Below are positions 39,292 through 48,028 of a DNA stretch of 64,000 nucleotides, one piece after another (the stretch's first letter is position 1; every line of letters starts with the position of its first letter). Under the pieces are notes generated by a model that worked only from the letters and a program-made list of their open reading frames with translations, was not told where the DNA came from and did no database searches. Source of the DNA: Thauera sp. 2A1 (GTDB taxonomy: Bacteria > Pseudomonadota > Gammaproteobacteria > Burkholderiales > Rhodocyclaceae); assembly GCF_009469595.2 (NCBI RefSeq), contig NZ_SSXV01000001.1, positions 186,001 to 250,000 on the forward strand, given 5' to 3'. Both the position numbers and the translations under genes were made by a program.

Positions 39292-40248
39292 TCAGGCGCC
39301 CGGGCTGCCGGGGCGGGGCTGGAAGCGGATGATGGCACGGCCGTCGTCGGTGGTCTTGGGCGCAGCCTTCCAGGCGTGTCCCTGGATCACCTCGAACGTA
39401 GCCGGCAGGCGGCCGTCGCGGCGCAGGCGCTCGTAGGCGGCCCGCGCCGCAGCCCAGCCGGCACGTCCGGCCAGCCCGCGCGGGCGTGCCGTGCTGGCAT
39501 TCGTGCTGCCGGTGGCGCGCAGGTCGGCGAGCAGGCCGTCGATGTCGGCATAGGTCAGCGTCACCATCTCCATGTCCATCACCGGGTCGGCAAAACCGGC
39601 CTTCACCAGCGCATCGCCGATGTCGTGCATGTCGATGAAGCGGTGTACGCGTTCGCCTGCCGCGGCTGGCAGCGCGGCGCGCAATTCGCGCAGCGTGTCC
39701 GGGCCCAGGGTCGAGAACATCAGCATGCCGCCGACCTCGAGCACGCGGTGGATCTCCTTCAGCGCAGGCAGCGGCTCGTCGAGCGCCGTGAGCATCAGGT
39801 TGGACCACACCATGCCCATGCTGCCGCGTGCGAAGGGTAGGGCGCAGGCGTCCGCTGCGACCACAGGCAGCGGCTTGCCGGTGCCGCCGAGCAGCCGCCG
39901 CAGCAGGCTTCCCTGCGCAGCGGCGGGCCGGCGCGCACGGGCGCGTGCGAGCATCGGCAGGGCGAAATCCGCCGCGATCAACTGCGCCTCGGGGAAGCGC
40001 TCGCCCAGGCGCGGCAGGTCGGGACCAGTGCCGCAGCCGAGGTCGAGGACGCGCGCAGGGGCGATGCGGATGTAGTCCAGGCGTTCGTCCATGCGCCGGG
40101 CGATCTCGCGGATCAGCGGGTCGGCGCCGTCCGAGCTGGCGGCTGCGCGACCGAAGCGATGCCGCAGCAGGCGCCGGTCGAGGCGAAAGTCGCCATGTCC
40201 TTCCGGGGGCGTCGCGTCGGCCATGGAGTCTTGCGAGGAGGAGGTCAT
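39292..40248 (-). CDS. SAM-dependent methyltransferase, BioC-like
   Basis: A 318-residue class I methyltransferase with motif I VLDLGCGTG near 66 and motif IV-like MVWSNLMLTALDEP, in the arrangement of malonyl-ACP O-methyltransferases (BioC), which start biotin synthesis. The DRRLLRHRFGRAA N-terminal segment supports this. No other bio genes are nearby, so I call the family and not the reaction. Start at 40248; a later ATG (MADATPP, 40224) is an alternative. Divergent from comF. Confidence 0.8.
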   Translation of the reverse strand: MTSSSQDSMADATPPEGHGDFRLDRRLLRHRFGRAAASSDGADPLIREIARRMDERLDYIRIAPARVLDLGCGTGPDLPRLGERFPEAQLIAADFALPMLARARARRPAAAQGSLLRRLLGGTGKPLPVVAADACALPFARGSMGMVWSNLMLTALDEPLPALKEIHRVLEVGGMLMFSTLGPDTLRELRAALPAAAGERVHRFIDMHDIGDALVKAGFADPVMDMEMVTLTYADIDGLLADLRATGSTNASTARPRGLAGRAGWAAARAAYERLRRDGRLPATFEVIQGHAWKAAPKTTDDGRAIIRFQPRPGSPGA

Positions 40249-40350
40249 GCGTCGGATTCGGGAGAGTCGAGGGGGTGGGGCACGTCGCCGGCGCGCCGGC
40301 GGTGCCGGCGGCGGCCTGCCACAGCCTCTTGTGCTGAATTGACCGTTGTC

Positions 40351-41142
40351 ATGGATCGGCATCCACGCTCTAATTGGGAGCGTGGTCCGAAAAGCCTGAA
40401 TGTTCTGCCAGCGGTCGAAACCTTGTCAAACTCCCCCGATACCCTGCGCGGCCTGCTGCTGCATGTCGCCGACCTGCTGATGCCCCAGGAGTGTTTCGTG
40501 TGCGGCAGCCTGGCTGGTGGCGAGGCGGTGTGCGCGCCGTGCCGCGCGGAACTGCCGAATCATCCTGCCGCCGCCTGCCCGGTGTGCGCGGAGCCGACCG
40601 GTGGTGGCGGCATCTGCGGCCGCTGCCAGCGACGACGGCCGTCGTTCGATGCGACGCGTGCGGTGTTCGATTACGCGTTTCCGGTTCACACCATGCTGCA
40701 CGCGCTCAAATACGGCCATCGCCTCGCGCTGGCGGACTTCTTCGCTGCCGAGCTGACCCGCCTGGCGGCGGACCTGCGGCTGGAGGCTGACGTGATCCTG
40801 CCCATGCCGTTGCATCCGCGCCGACTGGCCGAGCGCGGCTTCAACCAGGCGGTTGAACTTGCGCGGCCATTGGCGCGGGCCGTCGGGCTGCCGCTCGAAC
40901 TGGGCGCCGTCCGTCGCGTGCGCAACACGGTGGCACAGGTGGATCTCGATCGCGAGGCGCGGTTGCGCAATCCGCGTGGCGCCTTCACCTGCGGCGCGTC
41001 GATGCAGGGGCTGAGGATTGCGGTGGTGGACGACGTCATGACGACGGGCGCCACGCTGGACGAGCTCGCGCGCGTTCTCAAGCAGCAAGGTGCGGCATGG
41101 GTCGGCAATTTCGTCGTCGCCCGCACGCCGGTGCCGGATTGA
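40351..41142 (+). CDS. comF: ComF family phosphoribosyltransferase-like protein
   Basis: A 263-residue ComF/GntX family protein. The N-terminal part has four CXXC pairs (CFVCG, CAPC, CPVC, CGRC) that likely bind zinc, and the C-terminal half has the phosphoribosyltransferase signature VVDDVMTTGATLDE. Members take part in DNA uptake or use of DNA as carbon source; the role here is not fixed. Start at ATG 40351, divergent from the methyltransferase gene. Confidence 0.88.
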   Translation: MDRHPRSNWERGPKSLNVLPAVETLSNSPDTLRGLLLHVADLLMPQECFVCGSLAGGEAVCAPCRAELPNHPAAACPVCAEPTGGGGICGRCQRRRPSFDATRAVFDYAFPVHTMLHALKYGHRLALADFFAAELTRLAADLRLEADVILPMPLHPRRLAERGFNQAVELARPLARAVGLPLELGAVRRVRNTVAQVDLDREARLRNPRGAFTCGASMQGLRIAVVDDVMTTGATLDELARVLKQQGAAWVGNFVVARTPVPD

Positions 41143-41255
41143 GCTAGAGTTCCGCCTCCCGGTTTGCCGTCCGTCCCCGCGATGCCTGCCATCGTCCGCG
41201 CCCGACCGCTGTTCCAGCCTGTCGGACGAGGTGCCAGGTGCGCGCCCCCCTGCCG

Positions 41256-41720
41256 ATGTTCGATATCGTCCTGTACCAACCCGAGATTCCGCCCAATACC
41301 GGCAATGTGATCCGCCTGTCGGCCAACGCCGGTGTGCGACTGCATCTGGTCGAGCCGCTCGGGTTCGACCTGTCCGACAAGCATCTCGCACGCGCTGGGC
41401 TCGACTATCACGACCTTGCCCACGTCATCGTTCATCCCGACTGGGAGGCCTGCCGCGCACAGCTTGCAGGGCGGCGCCTGTTTGCGCTGACGACCAAGGG
41501 CAGCCGCCGTCACGATGCCGTCGCCTATCGCGAGGGTGATGTGCTGGTGTTCGGGCCGGAGAGCCGCGGCCTGCCGCCCGAGGTGCTGGACGGGTTTGCG
41601 CCGGAATTCAGGCTCCGTATCCCGATGCGGCCGACGAATCGCAGCATCAACCTGTCCAACGCGGTGGCCGTGGTGGTGTACGAAGCCTGGCGGCAGCACG
41701 GGTTTGCAGGGGCAGCCTAG
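41256..41720 (+). CDS. trmL: tRNA (cytidine/uridine-2'-O-)-methyltransferase TrmL
   Basis: A 154-residue SPOUT methyltransferase that methylates the wobble base ribose of tRNA-Leu. FDIVLYQPEIPPNTGNVIRL, EPLGFDLSDKHLARAGLDY, FGPESRGLP and the knot helix NRSINLSNAVAVVVYE are diagnostic. ATG 41256 gives the conserved N-terminus. It is 113 bp after comF. Confidence 0.95.
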   Translation: MFDIVLYQPEIPPNTGNVIRLSANAGVRLHLVEPLGFDLSDKHLARAGLDYHDLAHVIVHPDWEACRAQLAGRRLFALTTKGSRRHDAVAYREGDVLVFGPESRGLPPEVLDGFAPEFRLRIPMRPTNRSINLSNAVAVVVYEAWRQHGFAGAA

Positions 41721-41821
41721 GGACAGCTCACTGCAATGCGTGATTGCGGGGCTCTCGCGGTGCCTGGTGGACCGCCGGGGCGGTCTCCGGCCAACTGCGT
41801 GGCGCGACGGCGGCAGCCCGT

Positions 41822-42832
41822 CTATTCGTGGCGGGGGTCGCGTGCCAGCAACTGCTCGACCGCGGTGCGGGCGCTGAGATCATGACGCAGCAGGGCATCC
41901 ACCGCCTCACAGATCGGCATCTCGACCTGCAGCCGGCGGGCGAGGCTGACGACTTCGCGGGCTGTCGACACCCCTTCCGCCACGTGCCCGAGGTCGCGCA
42001 GGATGTCGGCCAGGGTCTTGCCCTGTGCGAGCGCGAGGCCCACGCGGCGGTTGCGCGACAGGTCGCCGGTGCAGGTCAGGATGAGGTCACCCATGCCCGC
42101 CAGCCCCATCAGCGTCTCCGTGCGGGCGCCGAGGGCGCGGCCCAGGCGTGAGATCTCGGCGAGGCCGCGGGTGATCAGCGCTGCGCGGGCATTGAGGCCG
42201 AAGCCCATGCCGTCGGACACGCCAGCCGCGATCGCCATCACGTTCTTCACCGCGCCGCCGATCTCGCAGCCGACCACGTCGGTATTCGCGTAGATGCGCA
42301 GCCTCGGCTGATGAAGCGCGGCGACCCATTCTTCAGCGAAGGCGGCATCGGCGGCGGCGAGGGTGATCGCGGTGGGCAGGCCGCGTGCCACCTCAGCCGC
42401 GAAGCTCGGGCCGGTCAGCACGCCACTCGGTGCGTCGCCGCCGAGTTCCTCCCGGATGATTTCATGCGGCAGCTTGCCGCTTCCCGCTTCGAGCCCCTTG
42501 CAGGCCCACAGCAGCGGCGTGCCGGGGGTCAGGCGGCGCAGCGTGCGCACCGTCTCGCGCAGCCCCGCCAGCGGCGTGACGACCAGGTGTAGATCGGCAT
42601 CGCGGGCAGCCTGGGCGAAGTCGGGTTCGAACTCGAGCGCGTGGCTGAGCGGGATGCCGGGCAGGTAGCGCGCGTTCTCGCGCGCACGCCCCATTTCGTC
42701 GACCTGTCGCGGGTCGCGCGCCCACAGCCGCACGCGATGGCAGTCGGCGAAGGCCTGCGCCAGCGCCGTACCCCACGCGCCAGCGCCGAAGACGCTGATC
42801 CGGCAGCTGCTGCCGCTGGCCGCATGCGTCAC
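41822..42832 (-). CDS. gpsA: Glycerol-3-phosphate dehydrogenase [NAD(P)+]
   Basis: A 336-residue GpsA that reduces dihydroxyacetone phosphate to sn-glycerol 3-phosphate for phospholipid synthesis. The nucleotide-binding FGAGAWGTALA at 15-25, ACKGLE, GPSFAAEV, NVMAIAAG and the MGLAGMGDL segment are present. Its start overlaps the stop of the SH3-domain gene by 4 bp, so it belongs to the leftward set secB - SH3 gene - gpsA. Confidence 0.96.
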   Translation of the reverse strand: MTHAASGSSCRISVFGAGAWGTALAQAFADCHRVRLWARDPRQVDEMGRARENARYLPGIPLSHALEFEPDFAQAARDADLHLVVTPLAGLRETVRTLRRLTPGTPLLWACKGLEAGSGKLPHEIIREELGGDAPSGVLTGPSFAAEVARGLPTAITLAAADAAFAEEWVAALHQPRLRIYANTDVVGCEIGGAVKNVMAIAAGVSDGMGFGLNARAALITRGLAEISRLGRALGARTETLMGLAGMGDLILTCTGDLSRNRRVGLALAQGKTLADILRDLGHVAEGVSTAREVVSLARRLQVEMPICEAVDALLRHDLSARTAVEQLLARDPRHE

Positions 42833-43293
42833 AGGCCCCAGACCTCGTTCACGCGGATGTAGCCGCTCGCACCGTCGGCGTGGCGCACTTTGGCCCAGCC
42901 GTCTGCGGGCGCGTCAGCGAGCTCGAGCAGGACGTCCTTGGCGGCTTCGAATACCGCCGCAGACGACTCGGTGGGCTGCTTGCGGATCACGGCGCGCGTC
43001 GCGCTGACCTGGACGGTGCGCTTGGTGCTGAGGGCGCTGCGCTCGATCCAGTTGATCGAACCGGCCGGCTCGCGCACCTTGATCCACTTGTCGAGGCTCA
43101 CGATGACCTCCACCGGCGTGCCGGTGGCGACGATGAACAGCCGCTTGCCTTTTTCGGAAGGCGAGTCGTACAGGATGGCGGGCGCCGACACCGAGCGGTA
43201 TTCGATCGCATGGACGATGCCGCTTGCGCCGAGACCGCAGGCCAGCGCAAGCGCGGCGCCGAAGCGCCGGCACTGGGCAGGGGTGTTCAGCAT
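42829..43293 (-). CDS. SH3-domain protein, probably periplasmic
   Basis: A 154-residue protein with an N-terminal signal (AALALACGLGASGIVHA) and two bacterial SH3-like repeats; the first covers about 30-80 (VEVIVSLDKWIKVRE) and the second about 90-150 (GWAKVRHADGASGYIRV). SH3b domains often bind cell-wall peptides. It lies 7 bp after secB and overlaps gpsA by 4 bp. Its specific role is unknown. Confidence 0.82.
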   Translation of the reverse strand: MLNTPAQCRRFGAALALACGLGASGIVHAIEYRSVSAPAILYDSPSEKGKRLFIVATGTPVEVIVSLDKWIKVREPAGSINWIERSALSTKRTVQVSATRAVIRKQPTESSAAVFEAAKDVLLELADAPADGWAKVRHADGASGYIRVNEVWGL

Positions 43294-43300
43294 GATGCGC

Positions 43301-43762
43301 TCACTGGATGGGCACTTCGCCCGATTCGCGGCCCGCCTGCTCGCGCTGGGCCTGGTACAGCGCCTCGAAGTTCACCGGCGCGAGAAGGACGGGCTGGAAG
43401 CCGGCGCGGGTGATGGCATCGGAGACCGTCTCGCGGGCATAGGGGAAGAGGATGTTGGCGCAGCCGATCATCATCACCGGCTCGAGATCGCCTTCCGGGA
43501 TGTTGCGGATCTGGAACACGCCGCCCTGGGCGACTTCCACCAGGAACACATTGCGGTCGCCGCCGAGCTTTGCCGTCACGGTGACGGTGAGCACCACTTC
43601 GAAGAGGCCTTCGTCGAGCCCGCGGCCCTCGGTGCGCAACTGGATGTTGATTTCGGGCGTCTCGCGCTCGAGGTAGATCTGCGGGGCGCCCGGCACTTCG
43701 AGCGACAGATCCTTGACGTAGATCTTTTCGATGGAGAAGACGGGTTGCGCGTTTTCGGTCAT
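43301..43762 (-). CDS. secB: Protein-export chaperone SecB
   Basis: A 153-residue SecB, the cytoplasmic tetrameric chaperone that keeps precursors unfolded for SecA. FSIEKIYVKDLSLEVPGAP, the EVVLTVTV strand and GGFQPVLLAPVNF-like region are family features; the conserved acidic surface that binds SecA (REQAGRE tail aside) is kept. The start at 43762 fits. It follows grxC on the same strand after about 70 bp, as in many proteobacteria (rhodanese-grxC-secB-gpsA). Confidence 0.96.
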   Translation of the reverse strand: MTENAQPVFSIEKIYVKDLSLEVPGAPQIYLERETPEINIQLRTEGRGLDEGLFEVVLTVTVTAKLGGDRNVFLVEVAQGGVFQIRNIPEGDLEPVMMIGCANILFPYARETVSDAITRAGFQPVLLAPVNFEALYQAQREQAGRESGEVPIQ

Positions 43763-43835
43763 TTCAGATTTCCGGGAGTGGGACTGTGGGGGTGTATATC
43801 TGCGGGGTTTCGCCCGCTGGGATGTGCGCGTGCGC

Positions 43836-44105
43836 TCAGACCGTCTCGCCGCGCAGCAGCGGGTCGAGCCGGCCCTCGCGGTCGAGGGCGTAGAGATCGT
43901 CGCAACCGCCGACATGGTAGTCGCCGATGAAGATCTGGGGAACCGTGCGGCGGCCGGTCAGGGTCATCATCTCGTCGCGGCGCACGGGATCGAGGTCGAT
44001 GCGGATCTTCTCGAGGCTGGTCACGCCCTTGCGCTGCAGCAACTGCTCCGCCCGCACGCAGTAGGGGCAGACGGCGGTGGAATACATCCGGATGGCAGGT
44101 TGCAT
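43836..44105 (-). CDS. grxC: Glutaredoxin 3
   Basis: An 89-residue glutaredoxin with the redox motif CPYC (15-18 by this start), TVPQIFIGDYHVGG and a GG-CDD end. It reduces disulfides with glutathione. ATG 44105 is 8 nt after GAGG; an ATG at 44111 is too close to it. The gene starts next to the stop of the rhodanese gene, so the two are translationally linked. Confidence 0.94.
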   Translation of the reverse strand: MQPAIRMYSTAVCPYCVRAEQLLQRKGVTSLEKIRIDLDPVRRDEMMTLTGRRTVPQIFIGDYHVGGCDDLYALDREGRLDPLLRGETV

Positions 44106-44107
44106 GG

Positions 44108-44524
44108 TCATTTCCTCTTGCGGGTGATGGGCTGCCCGGCCTTTTCCCATTCGGCCAGTCCGCCGCGCAGGTTGTAGAGCTTCTCGAAGCCCGCCTTCTT
44201 GAGCTGGGACAGCGCCGATGCGGAGCGGGTACCGCTGGCGCAGCACAGGATGACCGGGCGGCCCTTGAACTTGTCGAGTTCGCCCGCGCGACGCGAAATC
44301 TCGCCGAGTGGCACGTGGCGGGCATTGGGAATGTGGCCCTGGGCGTATTCGCCCTGCTCGCGCACATCGATCACGATGGCGTCCTCGCGGTTGATCAGCA
44401 AGGTGGCCTCGACCGGGGACAGCATGCTCTTGTCGCCCTGGCTGCGCGCCAGATCCACCAGCAGCCAGGCGCCGCTGGCAGCCGCGAGCGCCGCCCAGTA
44501 CCAGTTTTGTTGCAGGAATTCCAC
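44108..44524 (-). CDS. Membrane-anchored rhodanese-like protein
   Basis: A 138-residue single-domain rhodanese with an N-terminal membrane segment (WYWAALAAASGAWLLVDL). The catalytic loop CASGTRS with its cysteine (near 100) is intact, so sulfur transfer or persulfide handling is plausible. It lies between an ArsR-type regulator (26 bp upstream) and grxC, all leftward. This grouping suggests sulfide or thiol stress as the signal; that is inference. Confidence 0.9.
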   Translation of the reverse strand: MEFLQQNWYWAALAAASGAWLLVDLARSQGDKSMLSPVEATLLINREDAIVIDVREQGEYAQGHIPNARHVPLGEISRRAGELDKFKGRPVILCCASGTRSASALSQLKKAGFEKLYNLRGGLAEWEKAGQPITRKRK

Positions 44525-44549
44525 GAAATGCGTGCTCCGTCAGTTGGGG

Positions 44550-44876
44550 TCAGGAATCGGTGGGGATGCCGCAGAACACTTCGCGCATGAGGCCGATGAG
44601 CTGCAGCGTGCGCTGGTCGCCGACGCGGTAATAGACGCGGTTTGCGTCCTTGCGCGTCTGCAGGACGCCTTTGTCGCGCAGGATCGCCAGATGCTGTGAG
44701 ATGTTGCTCTGCGAGGTGCCGACAGCCTCCACGATATCCTGCACACAGACCTCGCTGTCGCCCAGCACGCAAAGGATCTTCAGGCGCAGCGGATGGGCGA
44801 TGGCCTTGAGCGCGCGCGCCGCGGTCTCGATGTGCTCGTCTTTTTCGATGAGGGCGAGGATGTCGTCTTTATTCAC
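44550..44876 (-). CDS. ArsR-family winged-helix regulator
   Basis: A 108-residue ArsR/SmtB-type repressor; the recognition helix lies in VGTSQSNISQHLAILRDKG (52-70). Cysteines are at 36, 44 and 102. The ELCVCD metal box of classical ArsR is absent (here SEVCVQD), while C44 and C102 lie close to the positions of the redox cysteine pair in BigR/SqrR sulfide sensors. It heads the rhodanese-grxC-secB cluster, so it probably controls it and itself. Confidence 0.88.
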   Translation of the reverse strand: MNKDDILALIEKDEHIETAARALKAIAHPLRLKILCVLGDSEVCVQDIVEAVGTSQSNISQHLAILRDKGVLQTRKDANRVYYRVGDQRTLQLIGLMREVFCGIPTDS

Positions 44877-44905
44877 GAGTGGGGGCCGGGTCCGACAAAA
44901 TCAAT

Positions 44906-44923
44906 AGTATAAAATATCGTACT
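44906..44923. promoter_or_regulatory. Candidate operator of the ArsR regulator
   Basis: AGTATAAAATATCGTACT, an AT-rich dyad (AGTA...TACT), is embedded in GC-rich DNA 30 bp upstream of the regulator's start. On the minus strand it contains TATACT, a good -10, so a bound repressor would block the promoter. Divergent gene is envC. Confidence 0.45.
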
Positions 44924-45100
44924 CTGCTCATGCTCGGATAGCGGGCGCCACTTTGTCGTGGCGGCGCCTGAATCGCAATCGGAAACTCGCGCACCATGTA
45001 CCACTCGTCTTCGCCCCACGCCCGCTACTGCCCCCACGGCAAGGAAGGAGGGCGCGCCGCGCAGGTCCGCCACCTCGGCCTGGCGAGGGGGTGAGTTTCG

Positions 45101-46585
45101 GTGGGCGCGAAGTGCCGCAGCGGTGCGATCGTGCGCGCTGCGTTGATCTCCCTGATGCTGCCGGTGGCGGCCGCCGGCCTGCCCGGCCTGGCCGGTGCGC
45201 AATCCGGCGGCGACATCACCGACAAGCGTTTAGATCTCGACGACCTCAAGCGACGCATTCGCGACCTGCAGAAGGAGATGGCGCAGACCGAAGCGTCACG
45301 CTCGGGTGCTGCGGACGCGGTAGCCGAAGCGGAGCGCGCGGTGTCGCGCGTGCAGCGCAGCCTGCGTGAGGTCGAGGGCCAGCGCGGCAATGCCGAGAAG
45401 GAGATTGCGTCGCTCGAGGCGCAGCAGCAGGCGGTGCTCGCGCGTATCGCGATGCGCCAGGGAGAGCTTGGCGACTGGCTGCGCCGCCATTACATGCACG
45501 GACCGGCGGACGGCGTCGCGCCGCTGCTGGCCGAGCGCGATCCGAACCAGATTGCGCGCGACGCGCATTATCTCGAGCATCTCGGCCGCGCGCGGCTGGC
45601 GCTGATCGACGGGCTGCGCGCGGACTTGCGCGACACCCGCGCGCGGGCGACCGACATCGCCGCGCGCCGCGACCGCCTTGCGGCGCTCGAATCCGAACAG
45701 CGCCGTCAGCAGGGTGAGCTCGAGTCCGTCCATGCCCAGCGGCGCCAAGCCCTTGCCGCACTCTCGGCGCAACTGCAGGATCAGCGCAAGGAAGTGACCG
45801 ACCTGCAGCAGGACGAGCAGCGCCTTGCGCGCCTCATCGACACCCTGGTCAGGCGCGCACGCGAGCAGGCGGCGCGCGAGGCGGCCCGTCGGGCGGCCGA
45901 GCAGCGCGCGGCCGAACGCCGCGCCGCCGAATTGAAGGCAGCGGAACAGCGCGCGGCGGCACAGCGCGCAGCGGAGCAACGTGCGGCAGAACAACGCCTG
46001 GCGGAACAACGTGCCACACAGGCCCGAGCGGGCGAGATTTCCCCCGCGCCGGCATCTGCTGCGGCAGCCGCCCGGGCTGAGGTGGCTTCTTCACCGTCCA
46101 CTTCCCCGCCGCCCGCTTCGGCGCGCCGTGCCGAGCCGGTCGTGGCCGAGGTGGCGCGCAGTGCCGGGCCGACGCCCACCGGCGTCAGTTTCGGCCAGTT
46201 GCGGGGCCAACTGCATCTGCCGGTGCGCGGAGAACTGATCGGGCGTTTCGGCGCTCAAAGGGCGGAAGGCGGAACCACCTGGAAGGGCGTGTTCGTTCGC
46301 GCTGCCGGGGGCAGCGACGTGAGGGCGGTTGCCGCTGGCGAAGTCGTGTATTCCGACTGGCTGCGCGGCTATGGCAACCTGCTGATCATCGACCACGGCA
46401 GCGATTACCTGTCCGTATATGGCAACAACGACGCCCTGCTGAAGGAAGTGGGCGCCGTGGTGAAGGGCGGGGATGTCGTCGCCAGCGTCGGGGCGGGCGG
46501 AAGCTCGGCGGATTCGGGTTTATACTTCGAGATCCGCCATCAGGGCCGGCCGCTCGATCCCATGCAGTGGGTCAGGCTCAGATAG
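45101..46585 (+). CDS. envC: Murein hydrolase activator EnvC
   Basis: A 494-residue periplasmic protein with a signal peptide (about 1-33), a long coiled coil (about 40-300, rich in Ala, Arg, Glu and Gln with AAEQRAA-type repeats at 265-310), and a C-terminal LytM domain. The LytM metal ligands are missing (TTWKGVFV in place of the H-x3-D motif), which is the mark of activators that switch on amidases during cell division. The start is a GTG. It is 50 bp upstream of ctpA. Confidence 0.92.
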   Translation: MGAKCRSGAIVRAALISLMLPVAAAGLPGLAGAQSGGDITDKRLDLDDLKRRIRDLQKEMAQTEASRSGAADAVAEAERAVSRVQRSLREVEGQRGNAEKEIASLEAQQQAVLARIAMRQGELGDWLRRHYMHGPADGVAPLLAERDPNQIARDAHYLEHLGRARLALIDGLRADLRDTRARATDIAARRDRLAALESEQRRQQGELESVHAQRRQALAALSAQLQDQRKEVTDLQQDEQRLARLIDTLVRRAREQAAREAARRAAEQRAAERRAAELKAAEQRAAAQRAAEQRAAEQRLAEQRATQARAGEISPAPASAAAAARAEVASSPSTSPPPASARRAEPVVAEVARSAGPTPTGVSFGQLRGQLHLPVRGELIGRFGAQRAEGGTTWKGVFVRAAGGSDVRAVAAGEVVYSDWLRGYGNLLIIDHGSDYLSVYGNNDALLKEVGAVVKGGDVVASVGAGGSSADSGLYFEIRHQGRPLDPMQWVRLR

Positions 46586-46634
46586 AAATGACGGCGCAAG
46601 GCGTCGTGCAGGCATCTTCTCCGATGGAGTATTC

Positions 46635-48014
46635 ATGGGCAGCAAGCTGAAGCAGTTCGGACTCGTCATGACAGGCGTGTTCGCCGGCGTGATGATCAGC
46701 CTCAATTTCTCCGCCAATGCCGACAAGGTTGCGCTCGCACCCTTGCCGGTCGAGGAATTGCGTGCGTTCGCCGATGTGTTCAGTGCGATCAAGCAGGGTT
46801 ATGTCGAACCTGTCGAGGACAAGAAGCTCATCACCGACGCCATCAGCGGCATGTTGTCCGGGCTCGACCCGCACTCGGCTTATCTGGATGCCGAAGCCTT
46901 CAAGGAGCTGCAGGTTGGCACCCAGGGCGAATTCGGCGGCCTTGGCATCGAAGTGGGCATGGAGGACGGTTTCGTCAAGGTGGTGTCGCCGATCGAGGAT
47001 ACGCCAGCCTTCCGCGCCGGCGTGAAGACCGGCGATCTCATCGTCAAGCTCGATGACACGCCGGTCAAGGGCATGAGCCTGAACGATGCGGTCAAGCGCA
47101 TGCGCGGCAAGCCCAAGACCGACATCACGCTGACCATCATGCGCAAGGGCGAGAACCGCCCCATCGTGATCACGCTGACGCGCGAGGTCATCAAGGTGCA
47201 GAGCGTCAAGTCCAAGCTGGTCGAGCCGGGCTATGGCTATGTGCGCGTCGCACAGTTCCAGGAGAACACCGCATCGTCGCTGGTCCAGCACCTCGACAAG
47301 CTGGCCAAGGGCAACGACCTGAAGGGGCTGGTGCTGGACCTGCGCAACGACCCGGGCGGCCTGCTGCACGGCGCGGTGGGCGTGGCGGCAGCTTTCCTGC
47401 CCTCGAACACGCTGGTGGTGTCCACCGACGGCCGTACCGAGGACGCCAAGCGTGAATACCGTGCTTCGCCCGAGGACTACCTGCGCGGCTCGCGGGATGA
47501 CTTCCTGCGCCACCTGCCGCCGGCCGTGCGCGATCTGCCGATGGTGGTGCTGGTCAACGGTGGCTCGGCGTCAGCTTCCGAGATCGTCGCCGGCGCGCTG
47601 CAGGATCACAAGCGCGCAGTCGTGATGGGTACCCAGACCTTCGGCAAGGGCTCGGTCCAGACCATCCTGCCGCTCAACAACAATACTGCGATCAAGCTCA
47701 CCACCGCACGCTACTACACGCCGAGCGGACGTTCGATCCAGGCCAAGGGCATCGAGCCGGACATCGTCGTCGAGGACACCGCGAACGGCTCGGGCAAGCG
47801 GCTGCGCGAAGTCGATCTGCAGCGTCATCTCGGCAACGACAAGGATCCGGGCGCGGAGCGCAAGGCGGAGCAGAAGGACAAGGCCGCAACGCCGGCAGAA
47901 GATGAGGCGGTCGAGACGCCCCGCTTCGAACTGGCGGGCAAGGATGACCGCCAGCTCGACCAGGCGATCAACCTTCTCAAGGGATTGCAGATCGTCCAGA
48001 ATAAAAACAAGTAA
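46635..48014 (+). CDS. ctpA: Carboxy-terminal processing protease CtpA
   Basis: A 459-residue S41 peptidase with a signal or membrane anchor (LVMTGVFAGVMISLNFSA), a PDZ domain (about 95-170, GGLGIEVGMEDG) and the protease core. Catalytic serine is in NGGSASASEIVAG (near 305) and the general base lysine in TFGKGSVQ (near 340). The start at 46635 follows a GGAG. The C-terminal tail is lysine- and glutamate-rich. It is read with envC. Confidence 0.95.
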   Translation: MGSKLKQFGLVMTGVFAGVMISLNFSANADKVALAPLPVEELRAFADVFSAIKQGYVEPVEDKKLITDAISGMLSGLDPHSAYLDAEAFKELQVGTQGEFGGLGIEVGMEDGFVKVVSPIEDTPAFRAGVKTGDLIVKLDDTPVKGMSLNDAVKRMRGKPKTDITLTIMRKGENRPIVITLTREVIKVQSVKSKLVEPGYGYVRVAQFQENTASSLVQHLDKLAKGNDLKGLVLDLRNDPGGLLHGAVGVAAAFLPSNTLVVSTDGRTEDAKREYRASPEDYLRGSRDDFLRHLPPAVRDLPMVVLVNGGSASASEIVAGALQDHKRAVVMGTQTFGKGSVQTILPLNNNTAIKLTTARYYTPSGRSIQAKGIEPDIVVEDTANGSGKRLREVDLQRHLGNDKDPGAERKAEQKDKAATPAEDEAVETPRFELAGKDDRQLDQAINLLKGLQIVQNKNK

Positions 48015-48028
48015 AAGCAGGGAGCCGC

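Noticed and set aside
45860..46020. Repetitive Ala/Arg/Glu/Gln-coding stretch in envC as a separate repeat element
   Set aside because: It keeps the reading frame and forms the coiled coil expected of EnvC.
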